Shown piece after piece: positions 1 through 13,000 of a stretch of 64,000 nucleotides of DNA. The stretch is taken from contig NW_020170487.1 of assembly GCF_000524195.1 (NCBI RefSeq), positions 17,638 to 81,637 of the forward strand, written 5' to 3'. The position numbers were made by a program, and so were the translations under genes. This DNA is from Echinococcus granulosus (Eukaryota; Platyhelminthes; Cestoda; Cyclophyllidea; Taeniidae). Numbering within the stretch: position 1 is the first letter of the stretch; every line of letters begins with the position of its first letter. The notes under the pieces are model-generated. The model saw nothing but the letters and a program-made list of their open reading frames with translations, ran no database searches and was not told the DNA's origin.

Positions 1-2079
1 CGCATAAGACTCCGAGGGTTGGTAGTAGCTCGAAGAGACCGAGGACCTGCCCCCGGAAGCCGCGACCTGCTGTTGCTGCTGTTGCTGAGCCACATTAGTA
101 AACAAAGCCAGAATGGCTGTCTTACTGTTTGCAGCGGTCTGCAGCAACTGTCTACTCAGCATCTCATGCTGCTGTTGCTGTTGGCGCGAGAGAGAAGAGG
201 ACTGGGAGAGGTAAGGTGAAGACGAGGGTGGTGCTGATGTAGGGGGCACAGAGGACCCCGATGAGGAGACAAGACGAGGCCGTTTTGAGGGCGGCACCCT
301 GCCTCCACTGCCTATCGACTGTCCACTGCCACGTGTCTATAGAAGCAAAAGAGATTAGCGGAGCTAAGAAATGCACAAAATCTTTGCCGGTGGAAAGCAG
401 GAGATTCTTACCAAATCCTGGAGATTATCACCATGACCTAGATGCGTGGCCGCAGCAACTGCAGCGTAGGCTGGATGAAATTGAGCAGAATTGGCTGGCA
501 AAACGGAGTAGCCAGTGCCAGAGCCTGTGGTAGAGGATCGCAGGGAGGCTGAAGCCGAAGAGGAGGGGCGGTGAGGGTAGGCAGCTACAGCTGTTGCCGC
601 CGACACCAACTGTTCTGGTAAAGACTGCTGAGGTTGACTTCCACCGCCACCGTACTCGATACTACCGCCGCCACTGCCGCCACTGCCGCCACCTACCCTG
701 GGTTGGTTGAATGGAGCTGAAGCTGCTGAGCCCGGCCGACCTAGCAATATTCATCCATATTCACATTTAACATTAGTACCACTCAACACTTAAATGGATA
801 ATCATCGAGTTTTACCGAGTAACGCAACCCTATATTGCCTTAAACAAAAGAACCAGGCGCTATTTTGACAAAATTCGCACGATTAATGGTACTATGATTT
901 GACAGAGGCCATTTTAGTTTCATTTTGCCACAGAAAACAACGAATAACCAATAACCTGAAGCGGATTGGCCCCCAAGACCGCCCAAGGAGCCACTAGAGG
1001 GACGAGGAATACCGGTCTGCGGAGACTGTCGATGATGAGTAGGAGAGCGGGAACGAGATACAGATGGCTGAGGCACCTGAGCACTTAACATCTGTTGTTG
1101 GGACGTTGCTTGTTGATAGTGCGATTGCTGTTGTTGCTGCTGCTGTTGTTGCGCACGTAGATTTTCCAAAACTGGGAAGTAGAGGCTGATTTATTTAAAG
1201 CCAGAATGCAGGCACTTTCATAATCATATCCTTAGCCAGGAGATCATTAATTCACCCCTATATTGTGACAAAAAACTGACCTCAATAGTCAAAGAATCAC
1301 ACGTCAGACGGTTACCGTAATAGGGACCAAGTGTGGTGGGTGCAAGCGACCTCGTGAGGTGAGATTCATCAAGTTAAATTCCATCTAGCAAATCTTGCAA
1401 GATTAAGTTAGTTATTTTCTAGCCTGAACTCTAAAATGTTGTGATAGAGAGCTCAATGCCAGCAACCAAACACTAGAGTTAATTCAAATGGAATTTTTTA
1501 CTAGATGGTTAAACCCAAGAACATATCATTAGCATTGTTTTTAAGGAGTGGTAAATAAGTATAATGCCATGAACTAGATCCAAAATAAAGCAGCAAGTAG
1601 TTGGACAAACTACTATGAGCAGCTAAAAATTTCGCCTTTTTGGAAATTGTATCGCTCATCCTTGGACTGAAATCTAGAAGCTCCGATTGAATATGGGATA
1701 CCGTATATAGTCATTTTACACTCACATGAATGGATAAGATTGGGATTTGCACGAGAAAAGGTGGCGATAAGTTCCTCTATGCCAGACTGAGTGCCTTGCT
1801 GTTGCGGCTGCTGCTGTGGCTGCTGCGGTAACTGAGATTGAACACGCATTGAAGGGACACTGACACCACCGGAGGGGGGCAACTGACCACTTCTGGCCAA
1901 ATTAAGCCAAGAGAATGAGCTCTGATCGAGGAGAGGGTGAGAACTGGTGCTGCTATTACTGCTTCTTCCATCGGAAAAACGACCTCCGCTACCACCACCG
2001 CTACCTCCGGGAGGCTGACTACCGCCGCCAACCGGACCGGATGAGTAAGCAGCTCCCATTTTTAGTGAGTTGATAGCTG
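1..2079 (-). CDS. Q/S/G-rich, probably nuclear protein (partial, runs off left edge)
   Basis: I do not recognise this gene. Four minus-strand exons join in phase: 2079-1726, 1171-956, 740-412 and 336 to beyond position 1. Each internal edge has AG before and GT after, and the reading phase matches at all three junctions, so the coding call is fairly safe although the family is unknown. The protein is low in complexity. A Gly/Ser stretch comes first, then a short ordered helix-like piece (GIEELIATFSRANPNLIHSF), a nine-residue Gln run, an SR-like segment (SRSRSPTHHR), Gly/Ser repeats, and a basic patch PPSKRPRL that resembles a nuclear localisation signal, followed by more Gln runs near the edge. 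The 5' end is unresolved: AG sites at 2080-2081 and 2077-2078 both fit an acceptor. A transcriptional coregulator is a guess from composition only. The C-terminus lies outside the window. Confidence 0.72.
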
Positions 2080-3591
2080 CTAGAGGCATAGAGAAGTATA
2101 AAACCATGAAAGAACGTCAAATAAGACAGTAAATCTTGTAATAGTTAAATAAAACTTTTTGACGACGTTTGGACTCAATAAAAAACAAATGTAGCTTGTA
2201 AATGGCCTAAAAGAACTAATAAAAAGTTGAAGTCACAGTAAGTTTTTCATTGATACTTGGACGAAACAATATTAATGCGGATTATCACAGTCGCGCTACC
2301 AAAACACCAACAAATTGGGCGCATTCTGTTTGACAAGTACGACAACGAGTAAATTCGCGTTTAAGAAATAAAATTGTCCAAACACCAGGTAAGCCCATAT
2401 TAGCTGTTTAAGCAATTCACGTACAAATTACCAGAATACGTAGACGAATAAACACATGCTGTGAGTAGGCAATATACTTAAAGGATCAAGGCTAACAGGG
2501 TCATCCTACTAAGTAGCCATGGCGAGAAGTGGGGAAATGAACATAGAATACAGATGAACTACCTTCCAAATTTTGGCTACAAAATGGCACCAAATCACAA
2601 ACACAATTGCAGACAAACTCCACAATAGTGTTAAACCATCATTGCGACTATAATGACCTTAAGCATGCCTCCTTTTGAAGGATACGAGAACGTAAATCCT
2701 AACCAAAAAAGGTGATTTCTATGGTTTATCCCTATTTTTGGTAAGCAGCGAAAGCTCTAATTTTGAGTTGTTATTGTTTTTGAATTTTTTAGTTTTGTTA
2801 TTCAAGTTTCGTGCATCCGTCAAAATTGTGTCCACTATACTTCGCTCTTTTACTTTGTTTTAGCAAAGCCACATAGTTAATCTCTTCTGCTGTAAAAAAG
2901 CTATAACTTCTGGTCTGTTATAAACACCTATTCCCAAAAGTGTTTACACTAGGTCAGATTATCACAAAATCCAATGCTCCAGCAGAAGTAAGTTTGTCGT
3001 AACTTACAGCATGCACAAAGGTATCTGGCTTTTGCTAAAGAATGGATTCAGGCCCTAGTAACGGCCCAGGCGGCAGAGGCTATGGCTACTGAGTAAGCGT
3101 ACGTCAAAACTGTCTACATTAAACTGGAGTAATTTCAACACAAAATAGATGCAATTACTGAATTGAGGAATGTAGCACCCCAACCCTTCCTTGCAGACGA
3201 AAGAGTGCATAATGTACATATTCGGCATACAGTAGCGCTTGAGGTTGCTGACATAGCCCGACGACCAGCCTACCCAGCAAGGGTAAAATGGCGAAGCGCC
3301 TAAGTGGGCCCTTTGCCAAAACCGAGAGCTAAGTAAACACTTGACATACTGCGGGTAATACCTTGAAATTCTTTTTCCATTTTCAGCCACCTGTGAAATT
3401 ACATGGCTAGCTCAACACTAAAAGTTGGATAATCATTTGTTTTTCAACAATTTAAGCCGAAAACATCATGATCTACAAATGGTTGGACTAAATGTAAGTC
3501 GGTTAATACAAAATTCCCTTATATTTTTTGAATGAGGGGTGTTTCACCTAGGCACTTTAATTAGCTCGTTACTTTTATTTGAAAGGATCTA

Positions 3592-3760
3592 CGCAGCGTC
3601 CCAAGTCCATCCTGGAGGCAAAAGGAGGAAATCTTTGTCGGTGTACAGAAGGACTGAGGGGCTGTGGGCAAGGCCCGGAGGCCATGCCGCAAAGCAGGAG
3701 TACAGTGACGGAGCCTCAATTGAACACGTAACCAAAATGAAGAGTTAAACAATCAAAGCA
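3592..3760 (+). repeat. Dispersed repeat copy A
   Basis: This is one of at least six diverged copies of an interspersed element. The recognisable core reads like AGAAGGACTGAGGGGCT, followed by a GGCCATGCC block and a 3' end with GAGTTAAACAATCAA at about 3742-3756. The order of blocks is the same in copies at 5.1, 5.6, 9.9, 37.1 and 37.7 kb. No coding capacity is visible. A SINE-like or decayed retroelement fragment is inferred. Confidence 0.6.
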
Positions 3761-3849
3761 TTACATTTTGGATAAGCATGTCTTATTTCATTCGTTTTAT
3801 ATACCTGACGATTTTTCTGGTATGTGTGGAATGCAGAAATAGCGAAATC

Positions 3850-4067
3850 CTTCCTCCTCCTCCTNNNNNNNNNNNNNNNNNNNNNNNNNNNNNNNNNNNN
3901 NNNNNNNNNNNNNNNNNNNNNNNNNNNNNNNNNNNNNNNNNNNNNNNNNNNNNNNNNNNNNNNNTCCTCCTCCTCCTCCTCCTCCTCCTCCTCCTCCTCC
4001 TCCTCCTCCTCCTCCTCCTCCTCCTCCTCCTCCTCCTCCTCCCCCTCCCCCTCCTCCTCCTCCTCCT
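3850..4067. repeat. TCC microsatellite interrupted by a 100-N assembly gap
   Basis: TCC units flank a block of exactly 100 N at 3865-3964, with about 15 bases of repeat to the left and about 100 to the right. The round gap length indicates a placeholder of unknown true size. Open frames across it (poly-Ser, poly-Leu, poly-Gly) are repeat artefacts. Confidence 0.97.
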
Positions 4068-5094
4068 ATACTGTGCAATTTATTCACTGAAGATGCATTT
4101 CCCGGCATCATGAAGTTATCCCAAAGTTGGCCCACCAAATTAGCAGAAAAAAACGCGTTGTCAATTTAAAAACCTTACGTTTAAAAAGGGAAACAAAAGC
4201 ATTCTGTCTGATTATCCTAAAATGATGGAGAGGATGGTCTTTTGATATTTTTTGAAAAATTTCTTGTCATTAAACGAGAATAATTTTAGCTGAGGTTTCT
4301 CGGTAATCGTAAGCTTCGTTTGTAAATGTAATGCATTAATTAATCACACAATTAGGCATCTAAACAGGAGATTGAGGTGAAGAGGGCAATGGTGAAGCAA
4401 AATCCAGACAGATGGAGGTATATAAGACGGGATTTACGGTTACAGTCATTGTATATATGAAACATATGAGCAAAAAAACGGATCCACTTTGAATTGAGGT
4501 CACCTGCTAAGGGTCATTTAAGTGAGAGGCTAAGCCCTCTGGAGTGGACCTTGTTAAGGACCTGATTTTGTAGGCCTCGTTGTATTTATTCTAGTAATCA
4601 GGCTGTCCTGGCACCGGCTCACTGCAGCTCTTCTCCAAAACTGAAACACCACACAAAGTACTTTTGTTAACATTTACCATGCTTTCAGTTGTCTGTGAAA
4701 TGGACGCCTAAGTATGCCCCAAATTACCGACCCTATTTGCAGTCCTTCTATTAATGATGGTCAGTTCCCTTCCCATAAAATTACGGAATATTTCAGTAGA
4801 ACTTCTGCTATATTTGTGGGAGTGTAAAAGTGATACGAAGGTTAACACCTCTGTTCCCCTTTATGTTTCAATACGTGTTGAGATCACGAGGATTTGATAA
4901 CCTTGAAAGCCTCTAGCCCCGGCAGCCATCAGCAACTAAGCGGGTTCTTCAAAGTCATTTACTTATTTCCTTAAATACCCTTAAAATTCATGTCATTAAA
5001 TATGATGGTGCATGAATAATGCTCAGCTTTATTTATCCACCATTATTATTTAGAATGAGTGACTGAAGCGCTGCGAATCTTTCCTGAAGTCGGG

Positions 5095-5252
5095 TAAAGT
5101 AATAACGCTAAGCCATAAAGTGTATTGTCAACATAGAGAAGGGCTGAGGTTCTACTAGCATTGTTTGAAGAGCAGGCTGCCTAGCGAATATGTAGTGGCG
5201 GGGCCTTAAGCGCCCGTGTAACCAACCGCAGAGTTAAATAAACAATCAAGGT
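5095..5252 (+). repeat. Dispersed repeat copy B
   Basis: Contains AGAAGGGCTGAGG followed by a CTACTAGCATTG block, and ends with GCAGAGTTAAATAAACAATC near 5229-5248. The block order matches copy A, and copy C lies about 0.4 kb downstream in the same orientation. Confidence 0.55.
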
Positions 5253-5599
5253 GTTTGAGCGTTGTCCCCTGCGCTTCCCTTAGTTAAGGTTCCACGTTGA
5301 CCTTTAAAACGTAGCCGGTGCTGTAAGAAAAACACCCACGAAACATCTGCATCAGTCATCAAATTAGAGTTTAACTGAGAATATGCTTAGCTGTAGTGTC
5401 TCAGCGATTTCACTGGATCTGGAGTTTTGCCCAGTTGGGGAAATGCACGGGTGAAAGAGGAAAGTACCGGACATTTGATATGTCTACCGTTAGACTTCAA
5501 ACCACTGGCCTAAGACCCGATTTATTTATTAAATGACGGCGTTTAAAATAGTTTTTGGGGAATAAGGTTTCCCGTCTGCTCCTCCTTGCTACTTGTTCC

Positions 5600-5790
5600 T
5601 ACTTCAGTGCCGCCTAGCTTCAGTCTATCAAGGCTCTGTCTAGCTGGTGGAGGTATTCCTGAAGTTGGAGTCAAGCGCAGGAGAATGATAGATGTATTAC
5701 TGATGTACAGTAGAACCAAGGCTATCAGCATGGCTCGGAGGTCATATCGCCTATCGGAAGTAACCAAAATGCGGAGTTAAACAATCAATG
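5600..5790 (+). repeat. Dispersed repeat copy C
   Basis: Has the upstream block TATTCCTGAAGTTGGAGTCA, a CTATCAGCATGGCTCGGAGG block, and the end GCGGAGTTAAACAATCAA near 5771-5788, which is almost identical to the end of copy A. This shared 3' end is the best evidence that the copies form one family. Confidence 0.6.
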
Positions 5791-8700
5791 TGATGAAATA
5801 CAACTTGTTAATGAGCTAATTGGTCAAAAATGGTGATCTCTGTTCCGAAATCCTGCTATTTTGGCCATGGAAATGGTATCTACTGGATTTGTCCATGTGA
5901 CACAAGCTTACGTTCTTGGTTTTCCACTGGAGGGTCTCAATACAAACACCATCCCATCGACTACTAACCCTTCCCTGTATTTACTAGACCGTACTGACAT
6001 GCAAAAGCAGTTTTGACTTTTAAGGGAAAATATTTAGATTACTCTTCTTCTATGCGCAATATCACCTAGGCCTGAAAGAAATTTCATTTTCTCTGAAGGC
6101 CTAGGCAACACCCGTGACCCCCCCAACACAAATATCGCATTTTTGCTAATTATGAGGTATATATGTGGTTGCTGTGGCTAAGCCGAGAAATAAGGGGTCT
6201 CTATGTTTCCCCTTTTCCACTTTCACTCTCCCGCCCCACCCCAACCCTCCCCTATTGTACGATGGGGCGGGACATCAGTTCTGTCACCTCCGTTTATCCA
6301 GGTGCCAGGGTCGTGGATCGTGCGCTATCTAAACAGAAACACCTGCTGGAGGGTGGGAGGGGGGCCAAGGTAACCGGCTTCTAGCCTAGCAACACGTCTG
6401 TGTCGTGGCCTAGCGACTGTTATCGTCGTGAAGTTATGTTTGTATGTGGCTACTTAAGTGTACGATGGTCACGACTATCACCTTTAGACAGGTGCAGAGG
6501 TCTCCCATGCATGATAATAAGGAGTTTTGCGACGGGAAACTGCAAATAGAATAAGCTTTTGAGGCCTCATTTGTGGTTAGTGCAGTTAAAAGGACTGACG
6601 CCCTTAAGGTCATGTGGCCCAGTTCTCTCCGTTGTAAGCCATTTACACTGCTGATGTACGCATGGTAGCTTAAACATCATCGACGCCAAACAATTTATTC
6701 AGTTGAGCTAGTATTTTAAGGCACAATTTTCTAAATGACTGGACGTCAGAAAAAAACATTGTACCAGAGGTAGTAATACAACAATCGGTGTAAGCACGTC
6801 TGGGTCTTCAAAGTCCCCTATATAAATGCCGTTCCGTTGATGGATTTAGTAATTAAAATGTCAAGCCTTGAGGCGGTAACGTTCTAGACGTGCGAAAAAA
6901 AACATTCACAAATGATCTCTAATGTAGTAATCAGTTAAGGTTTATTTGAAATTCCATTCTTCCGTAGACACACTATACAAAAAATTTGGTTTCTTTGTTT
7001 CTTTTTATGGTGATTTTAATGTGCAAACATAAAACTAGAAAAACTCAAAACTTGGAGTCAATGTTAGTTCAGTATTCACAAGAACCATCGGTAAACCAGA
7101 TGAAAGCGTGTTAGATCATGGCTCTACTTAACACTATTTATTAAAATAGTTTTCGGATATCACTACCACTTAGTGCTGTCGGTGCCAGCAACTAGGACCA
7201 GTGTTTTAAACCCCGTCAGGCGAGGTATTGGCTGTGAAGGAATAAGAGAACTACCTAGCACGAAAGCCCATAAAAACGTTCCCTATGGTTTGGTTGCAAT
7301 GTAGGGGATGAGAAGATTCAAGGCATACGATAGGAGCGCTAAAATTTGACTCATGCTAAATAAAGTTGGTGCTTAAACTAAAGACTCATTTGGCGAAAAT
7401 GGACCATTCAAATCGATTCCCAAGTGTGTCTAATGCACACTGTCCATATGAAACTCCCGTGGAGCTTGAACTCGAAGGCAGGAAAACTGACTCCTTAGAA
7501 CAACCACTGTTGCCCCACTCCTCAAAACTAATTGTTCAACCTTAGTAGAATGAGGTTATCGTTGGAGCAAGATGCTAACATCAACCTCAATGCTGCCGAG
7601 TCCTTTTGAAATGGTTGAGGCCAGGCCAAGATGTCATGCTAAAAGGTAGACGTCGTGGACCTAATTAGGTGCGTGGGTGAATTATCTAAATACTAATTCA
7701 TTACATCCCTCCATTGTACGCCTTGAGAGTATATGATGTGGTGCTTGATGATGGTCGTATTAGGCTGAACATAGGCGCTGGCACACACCACCCACCCGTC
7801 TACAAGCATAAACATCACCACTTTTCACGTCTTCAACACCGCGCCCCCTCAATCCAAGTGACCAGACCGCGGCAGCGTCGTGTGTGTGTCATGCATCACC
7901 ACGCGACTCCACTATCAACAAAGTCGGTTTCAAGCCTCTGCAATCCCCCTGTAGTAAGCGCATTTCTTCTGTGAATAGCAATGTCCTTTGTAGTTATCAG
8001 ATAAATCGCAATCAGATACGTATAGCACCAGCGGAAGTTAAACGCATGCTGGTGACCGCAACCGTTCACCGACTTGATGGCACCATCTGGCACTAGTGTG
8101 GGATTTTGATTAGGGATTGATGGCCACTGAAACCTATGATTCAGAAGCCCACTTCACCATGGTAATAAAATCGATGCTGGAATTGGCCAAAGGTAGTTTC
8201 CGAAAACCTGCCAGATGGTTAACCACAGCTTTTAGGTCTAACTGAACCGAAGGGAGGAATTACCTTCATTACTAACCAATGACTATCAAGATATGTCTAA
8301 GACTCGGAAAGTCAGTTAGTAATCTCGTGGCGTTCTTCTGATTTCTTTAACCAAAATTTATACATCATCACCGCTGTCAAAATTAAACACCGCTGAAAGA
8401 CTTGCCTGTAGTAAACGTGCAAAATCCTCCGCTGGGACTCAAAGCATGAAGAATGGTGTGAAACGGTTACACCTTTTTGCGGCCGAGACTCTGGCAGTTC
8501 GTACTGTAAATTGAGTTTGGAAATGACCAATCTGTCCAAAAACTGGTGCATCTACTTTCCACCATCCATCCTATAACTTAAAGTGACCGTTTTCAAAACC
8601 CTTCATTAGTTGTGCACATCAGATGTAAGGCAACGTAGTTTTTTTTATTTCCCGTTGTTTTTAATTTTCCCTTCAAAATATCTTTCGCAACCACATTTGG

Positions 8701-9909
8701 ACATACATTAAAAACATAGCTGAATATAATTACTGTCCAATTTAGAGGGTTAAATTTGGCGTTTTGATGCAACAGGGGTAAACTCATATAAGTGTTACCA
8801 GCATCCGAAGATTACAACTACGAGTGGGATCCAAGTGTAGTGCCCGGGTCTGACTTGACAGCATTAAAAGATGTACTTTCGTGGATAGGAATTTATTGGA
8901 GAAGTCTAAAAGGGCTGGTGGACTACTAAATAAAATGGCTATGGAGACTGAATGCGTAATCAATTGCGTGATCACATCAAACTTTGATCTTGGACACAAG
9001 AAAGTGCCTCACCCCTTTCAGAAAATCCCGGTAAATGGACACTGTGAGGCATTTAGCATAGCTAATTCTTCTAAAGATGGTTTTTCAGGAAATTTAGACA
9101 CTAGCAAAAGCAGGTGGAGAAGCCCCTTCAATCACACGCTAAAAACAATAATAAAATCACTACCGCTTTGCATTTGTTGTATCTGCATCGCTGCACCACC
9201 ACCTGGGGGTCCACGTGTAGACTTGGGGATTCTCCACTTTCGTAGCGGTGTGTGCACATCCACATTCACACACGACAGATGTGCACTGTAGAACAGGGCG
9301 GGGCGCAGGGAGATGGGACATGGTTATTGCGAGAAGTTCCCCACTCTCTGTAAGGCACGGCATCCTGGCGCATAGAAGGCAGCCAGGACACTGGGGGAGG
9401 AGGGCAGAAGGGGAGAAGGGCGGAGTGATGGAGTGTGGGCGTATTAATTTTATTACCTTTTACTAAAGAATTTGTCATTTGGGTGGATTTTAACTACCCT
9501 CTACCCTGGGCTGTGGCTTAACCAGATGATGTGACCGATGACAAGCACTAGCTATTCACCACATTTTGCCTACCACAAATCTCCAATTTTCGATTTTCCT
9601 TGACAGTTCAAAAAGAGAGGTAGTATCCTAGAGGTATCCATAACCTTGCACTACAGAGGAGAAGACACTAGCGAAAGCTTTAACGACTCCGTATCTCAAG
9701 CCTCTGCTTTTGGTTATGGTCCTTTCAAATCTCCCAATTCATCAATATTTTAACTCACTCCTTCTAAATACTACTTAAAATAGTTCTTTAAATTTTCAAA
9801 CCAAAAGGGAAAACGCTTTTTTTCCATGCATTGAACTCTTGACTAAGGCTTCTGTTCATCAAATTTTTGAAGCCATATACGATGGCACCACCCTGTGGAT
9901 GAGGATTGA

Positions 9910-10010
9910 CTGAAGTCGTAAAAAGTCAAAGCCCACTGGGGAACAAGTAATACTAACGCACAGAAGGGCTGGAAGGCTACTAGCATGGTCCACTTGCCAC
10001 GTCGCAGAAT
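9910..10010 (+). repeat. Dispersed repeat copy D (partial)
   Basis: The core AGAAGGGCTGGAAGGCTACT and the following GCATGG are preserved. The 3' end seen in copies A-C is not recognisable, so this copy is truncated or more diverged. Confidence 0.45.
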
Positions 10011-13000
10011 AGCATATCACTATAGTTCAATCATATTTTCATGCTACTTGAGTTAAAACCAGGCTCTGCTTTTTCTAACAAATGACTCCCGATAAACTGC
10101 TGGAAGTATAAGCCCGTTTTTTGTCACTTTGACGCCCATCAAATGAAACATGACGCATCTACAGCCTATGAAAAAGGTCTCTCAACTACGGTGGCGGTGA
10201 GTTCTGTAGGTGGTCACACGTGTCGTAACGATTAAATGATGCAGTTTTATGACATTCAGGATGGAAAACTTGTCCAGGATCAGAAACCTTTCCTCAGGTG
10301 CCGGGCGAGTCTTTTCTGCTTTCTACTGCATCATTGAAAGGGTGTAATAGTGCGCTTTAAGAGACGAGCTGTCAACAGGAATGCTCTGTGAATACTGAGG
10401 ATGTGAAAATACACAGTACTGTTTATAATATTCACTGTCTTAGGCTTTCTTAATAGCGGAAGAAACGTAATTGGAACCCACATTTATCCTGTATTAGACC
10501 TAAATGATGCAATCAGGTTTCGGACGCGGTTCCATTGAAGTGCTTTTTGCTTGCTGTCTTCCATAACTTTTCTTATATGCTTTATCAGCGTTATAACTTG
10601 TACAGAATCCGATTATTGCTGAGTTATTTTCAAACTGGGATCTATTTTTGAGTGTTGAAGGACTGTGTTACCAATGTAGACAAAGACGACGAAACTACAG
10701 TAGACGTCATGCACAAAAATTGCGAAGGCACAAAATGTGAACTGAGTTGATTCCTTAAATTCTATTGTGGTGCTAATGCCTTGTGACAGAATTCCGTAAT
10801 CACCTAGCAAATTTGATTTCAATAATTAGATACTCCAATCTCTGAGACGAAATGTTTCCAAGGTCACCAGCTTTGTAAGACACTGGCTTTCGAATAATTA
10901 GTCTCAGGGCCCGAAGTGACTTGCGGAATGGGAGGAATGAAAAGTTTGTCGGAGATGGGAACGGGGACAGAGGCGAAGAGGTAAAGGCATGGGAACACGC
11001 ATTTTTCAATATTAGCTATGGAGGCGAGAGGGACACGCGACTCGCCATCCTGAGGAGTGATGTCAACACGTGGGAAGAAAGAAGATAATTAATCTGGTGG
11101 AGGGCTTCAAAGTTTACGATATGAGAACGTCTGTTATATCTTACGATTAGGACAATAAAACAATTCATCAGTAAAATGAGCATATTTTTATAGCCGTGTG
11201 CACATGGCAGTGTCGTGTGAACCCGTCCAAGTGTGCACGGGGCCCCCCGGCGTAGATTTTTTATCTCGCAATCCAAAACGTAAACAGGAAATGCCATCGC
11301 GGTCCTGTCACCTGTGTATCAGAAGGAGGAGTAATGACTAGAGGAGCCAACAGCTGCTCCTTCGCTGCATCATGATCCGGATGTGACCGTTCTGCCGTCA
11401 GCGTTGCGTATCCGGTCGCATGGCTCCAAAGATAAATTGATGCTGAGGAGAGGTGAATGAATATAAACGAAGTGTTGGGAGACACCCCCTCCTCAGCCTT
11501 TTACTTCCGGAGCCCCTTCAATGAAGGCACACTTTCTCACCTCTCCCCTACCTCCTCACCAAAAGTAAATGACTGATAATAAAGTGTCAGAAGTAAAAAT
11601 AACTTCACAAATTTTTCACAACGACCATTAAGCTCTCACTACAAATTTAACGATTTTGAAATTCGGACGATTTTTTATAACCTAAATAGGATTCCTAAGT
11701 GTTGGAGACATTTTTACAGTAACCATAACGAGAGCATCTTTATCTGGTAAAAGATTGATGGGGTACTTCTGATGCACTTTTTACTATCTCTAAAGGGAAA
11801 GAATTTGGTATTTCCAAGCATCGTTTTTTTTCAAAAAATTTTCAAATCCTGAGAGCTGGAAGTTGGGTTTATACCACAAAAAATTTCTATCATACACCAT
11901 TTGTTCTTTGAACTACAAAGGAGACACCTGTGTTTATATTAAGTAATAAAGCAAAGGAAAAAATAATCATTTTGGTGGAAGGAGTTGGTGGAATAACTGG
12001 GGCCTCGGCTTGAATGATAGCTCCTAAAAAAAGTTGATGAATATTTTAAATGGATTACAAATATTAAAAGAAATTTGTCCTGCAAATACTGGCATCCAGT
12101 GAGTTCTTTCTAGGTACCACCCTTACCACGATGCGGTAGACTCGTTTACTGCATTTCTTGTACCATGGTTGTTATTTTTCCTGTGCCTCGATCTATCTTA
12201 AAGCGTATGCGGAGAACCATGGAGACAATTTCTTCGCCTTCGAGTTAAATACCGCGCCATCTTCGAATCCATTGTGTCCGCCTATGTTAATATGATGTGG
12301 AGAGTGGCTTAAACTTTGTAAGTGACGGAAATGAGTAAGAATGAGGGATTTTTGGATCAATCTGCCCGTCTATGTACGCAGTGGTCGTCAAAACTTACTC
12401 TGCCAAGTGTTCGAACCGTTTCACTCACCGATAAATGATATCCTACAAAGGATTTAACTATAGCGAAAAAATTCTAACAGACTTATTATTCTCAATTATC
12501 AATGCTAGAGACGCAATAGGGGTCTCAAAATCATCTCTCCTCTCGCCTACTTTAAAATTCACCACCTTTATTCGTGATGATGATATGCATGAATTTACAG
12601 CGGCTAATTGATAAACCGCCACTTACGCGGTGTCCGTGATAAAATTTGGACGACAACCCTCCACTTCCTACTTTCGCTTCTTCTTTGACTATGGAATTAT
12701 AAGATAAACAATGCGTGCAGAATGCGATAGGCTTGTTGGGGTGGGGAGGGGGGGGGAAGTTTTAGGCGGGGAGAGCCATGAGAATTGGCATACGCCCGGA
12801 CGGAAATGAGGCCGGTGCAGTTTGATTAGTGCTGAGAGCACGCGGACAGATGAGAAATCTTTTCAAAGTTTAAGACAAAAGTCGTGCCATTTACACCTAC
12901 TCGTGCAACTCATTACAAATCAAATTAAAACTAGAATAATCCTATTCGCTCTCTATCTTTGCGAAAGAGGCAAATGACCTGATGAGTCTTTTCTGCGATC

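Noticed and set aside
3778..4138. Poly-Leu, poly-Ser and poly-Gly open frames
   Set aside because: They run through the TCC microsatellite and the N block, so there is no real sequence behind the central part.
8881..9291. 136-codon plus-strand frame
   Set aside because: It has no recognisable motif, no exon-like edges, and composition like the flanking DNA. Not strong enough to list as a gene.
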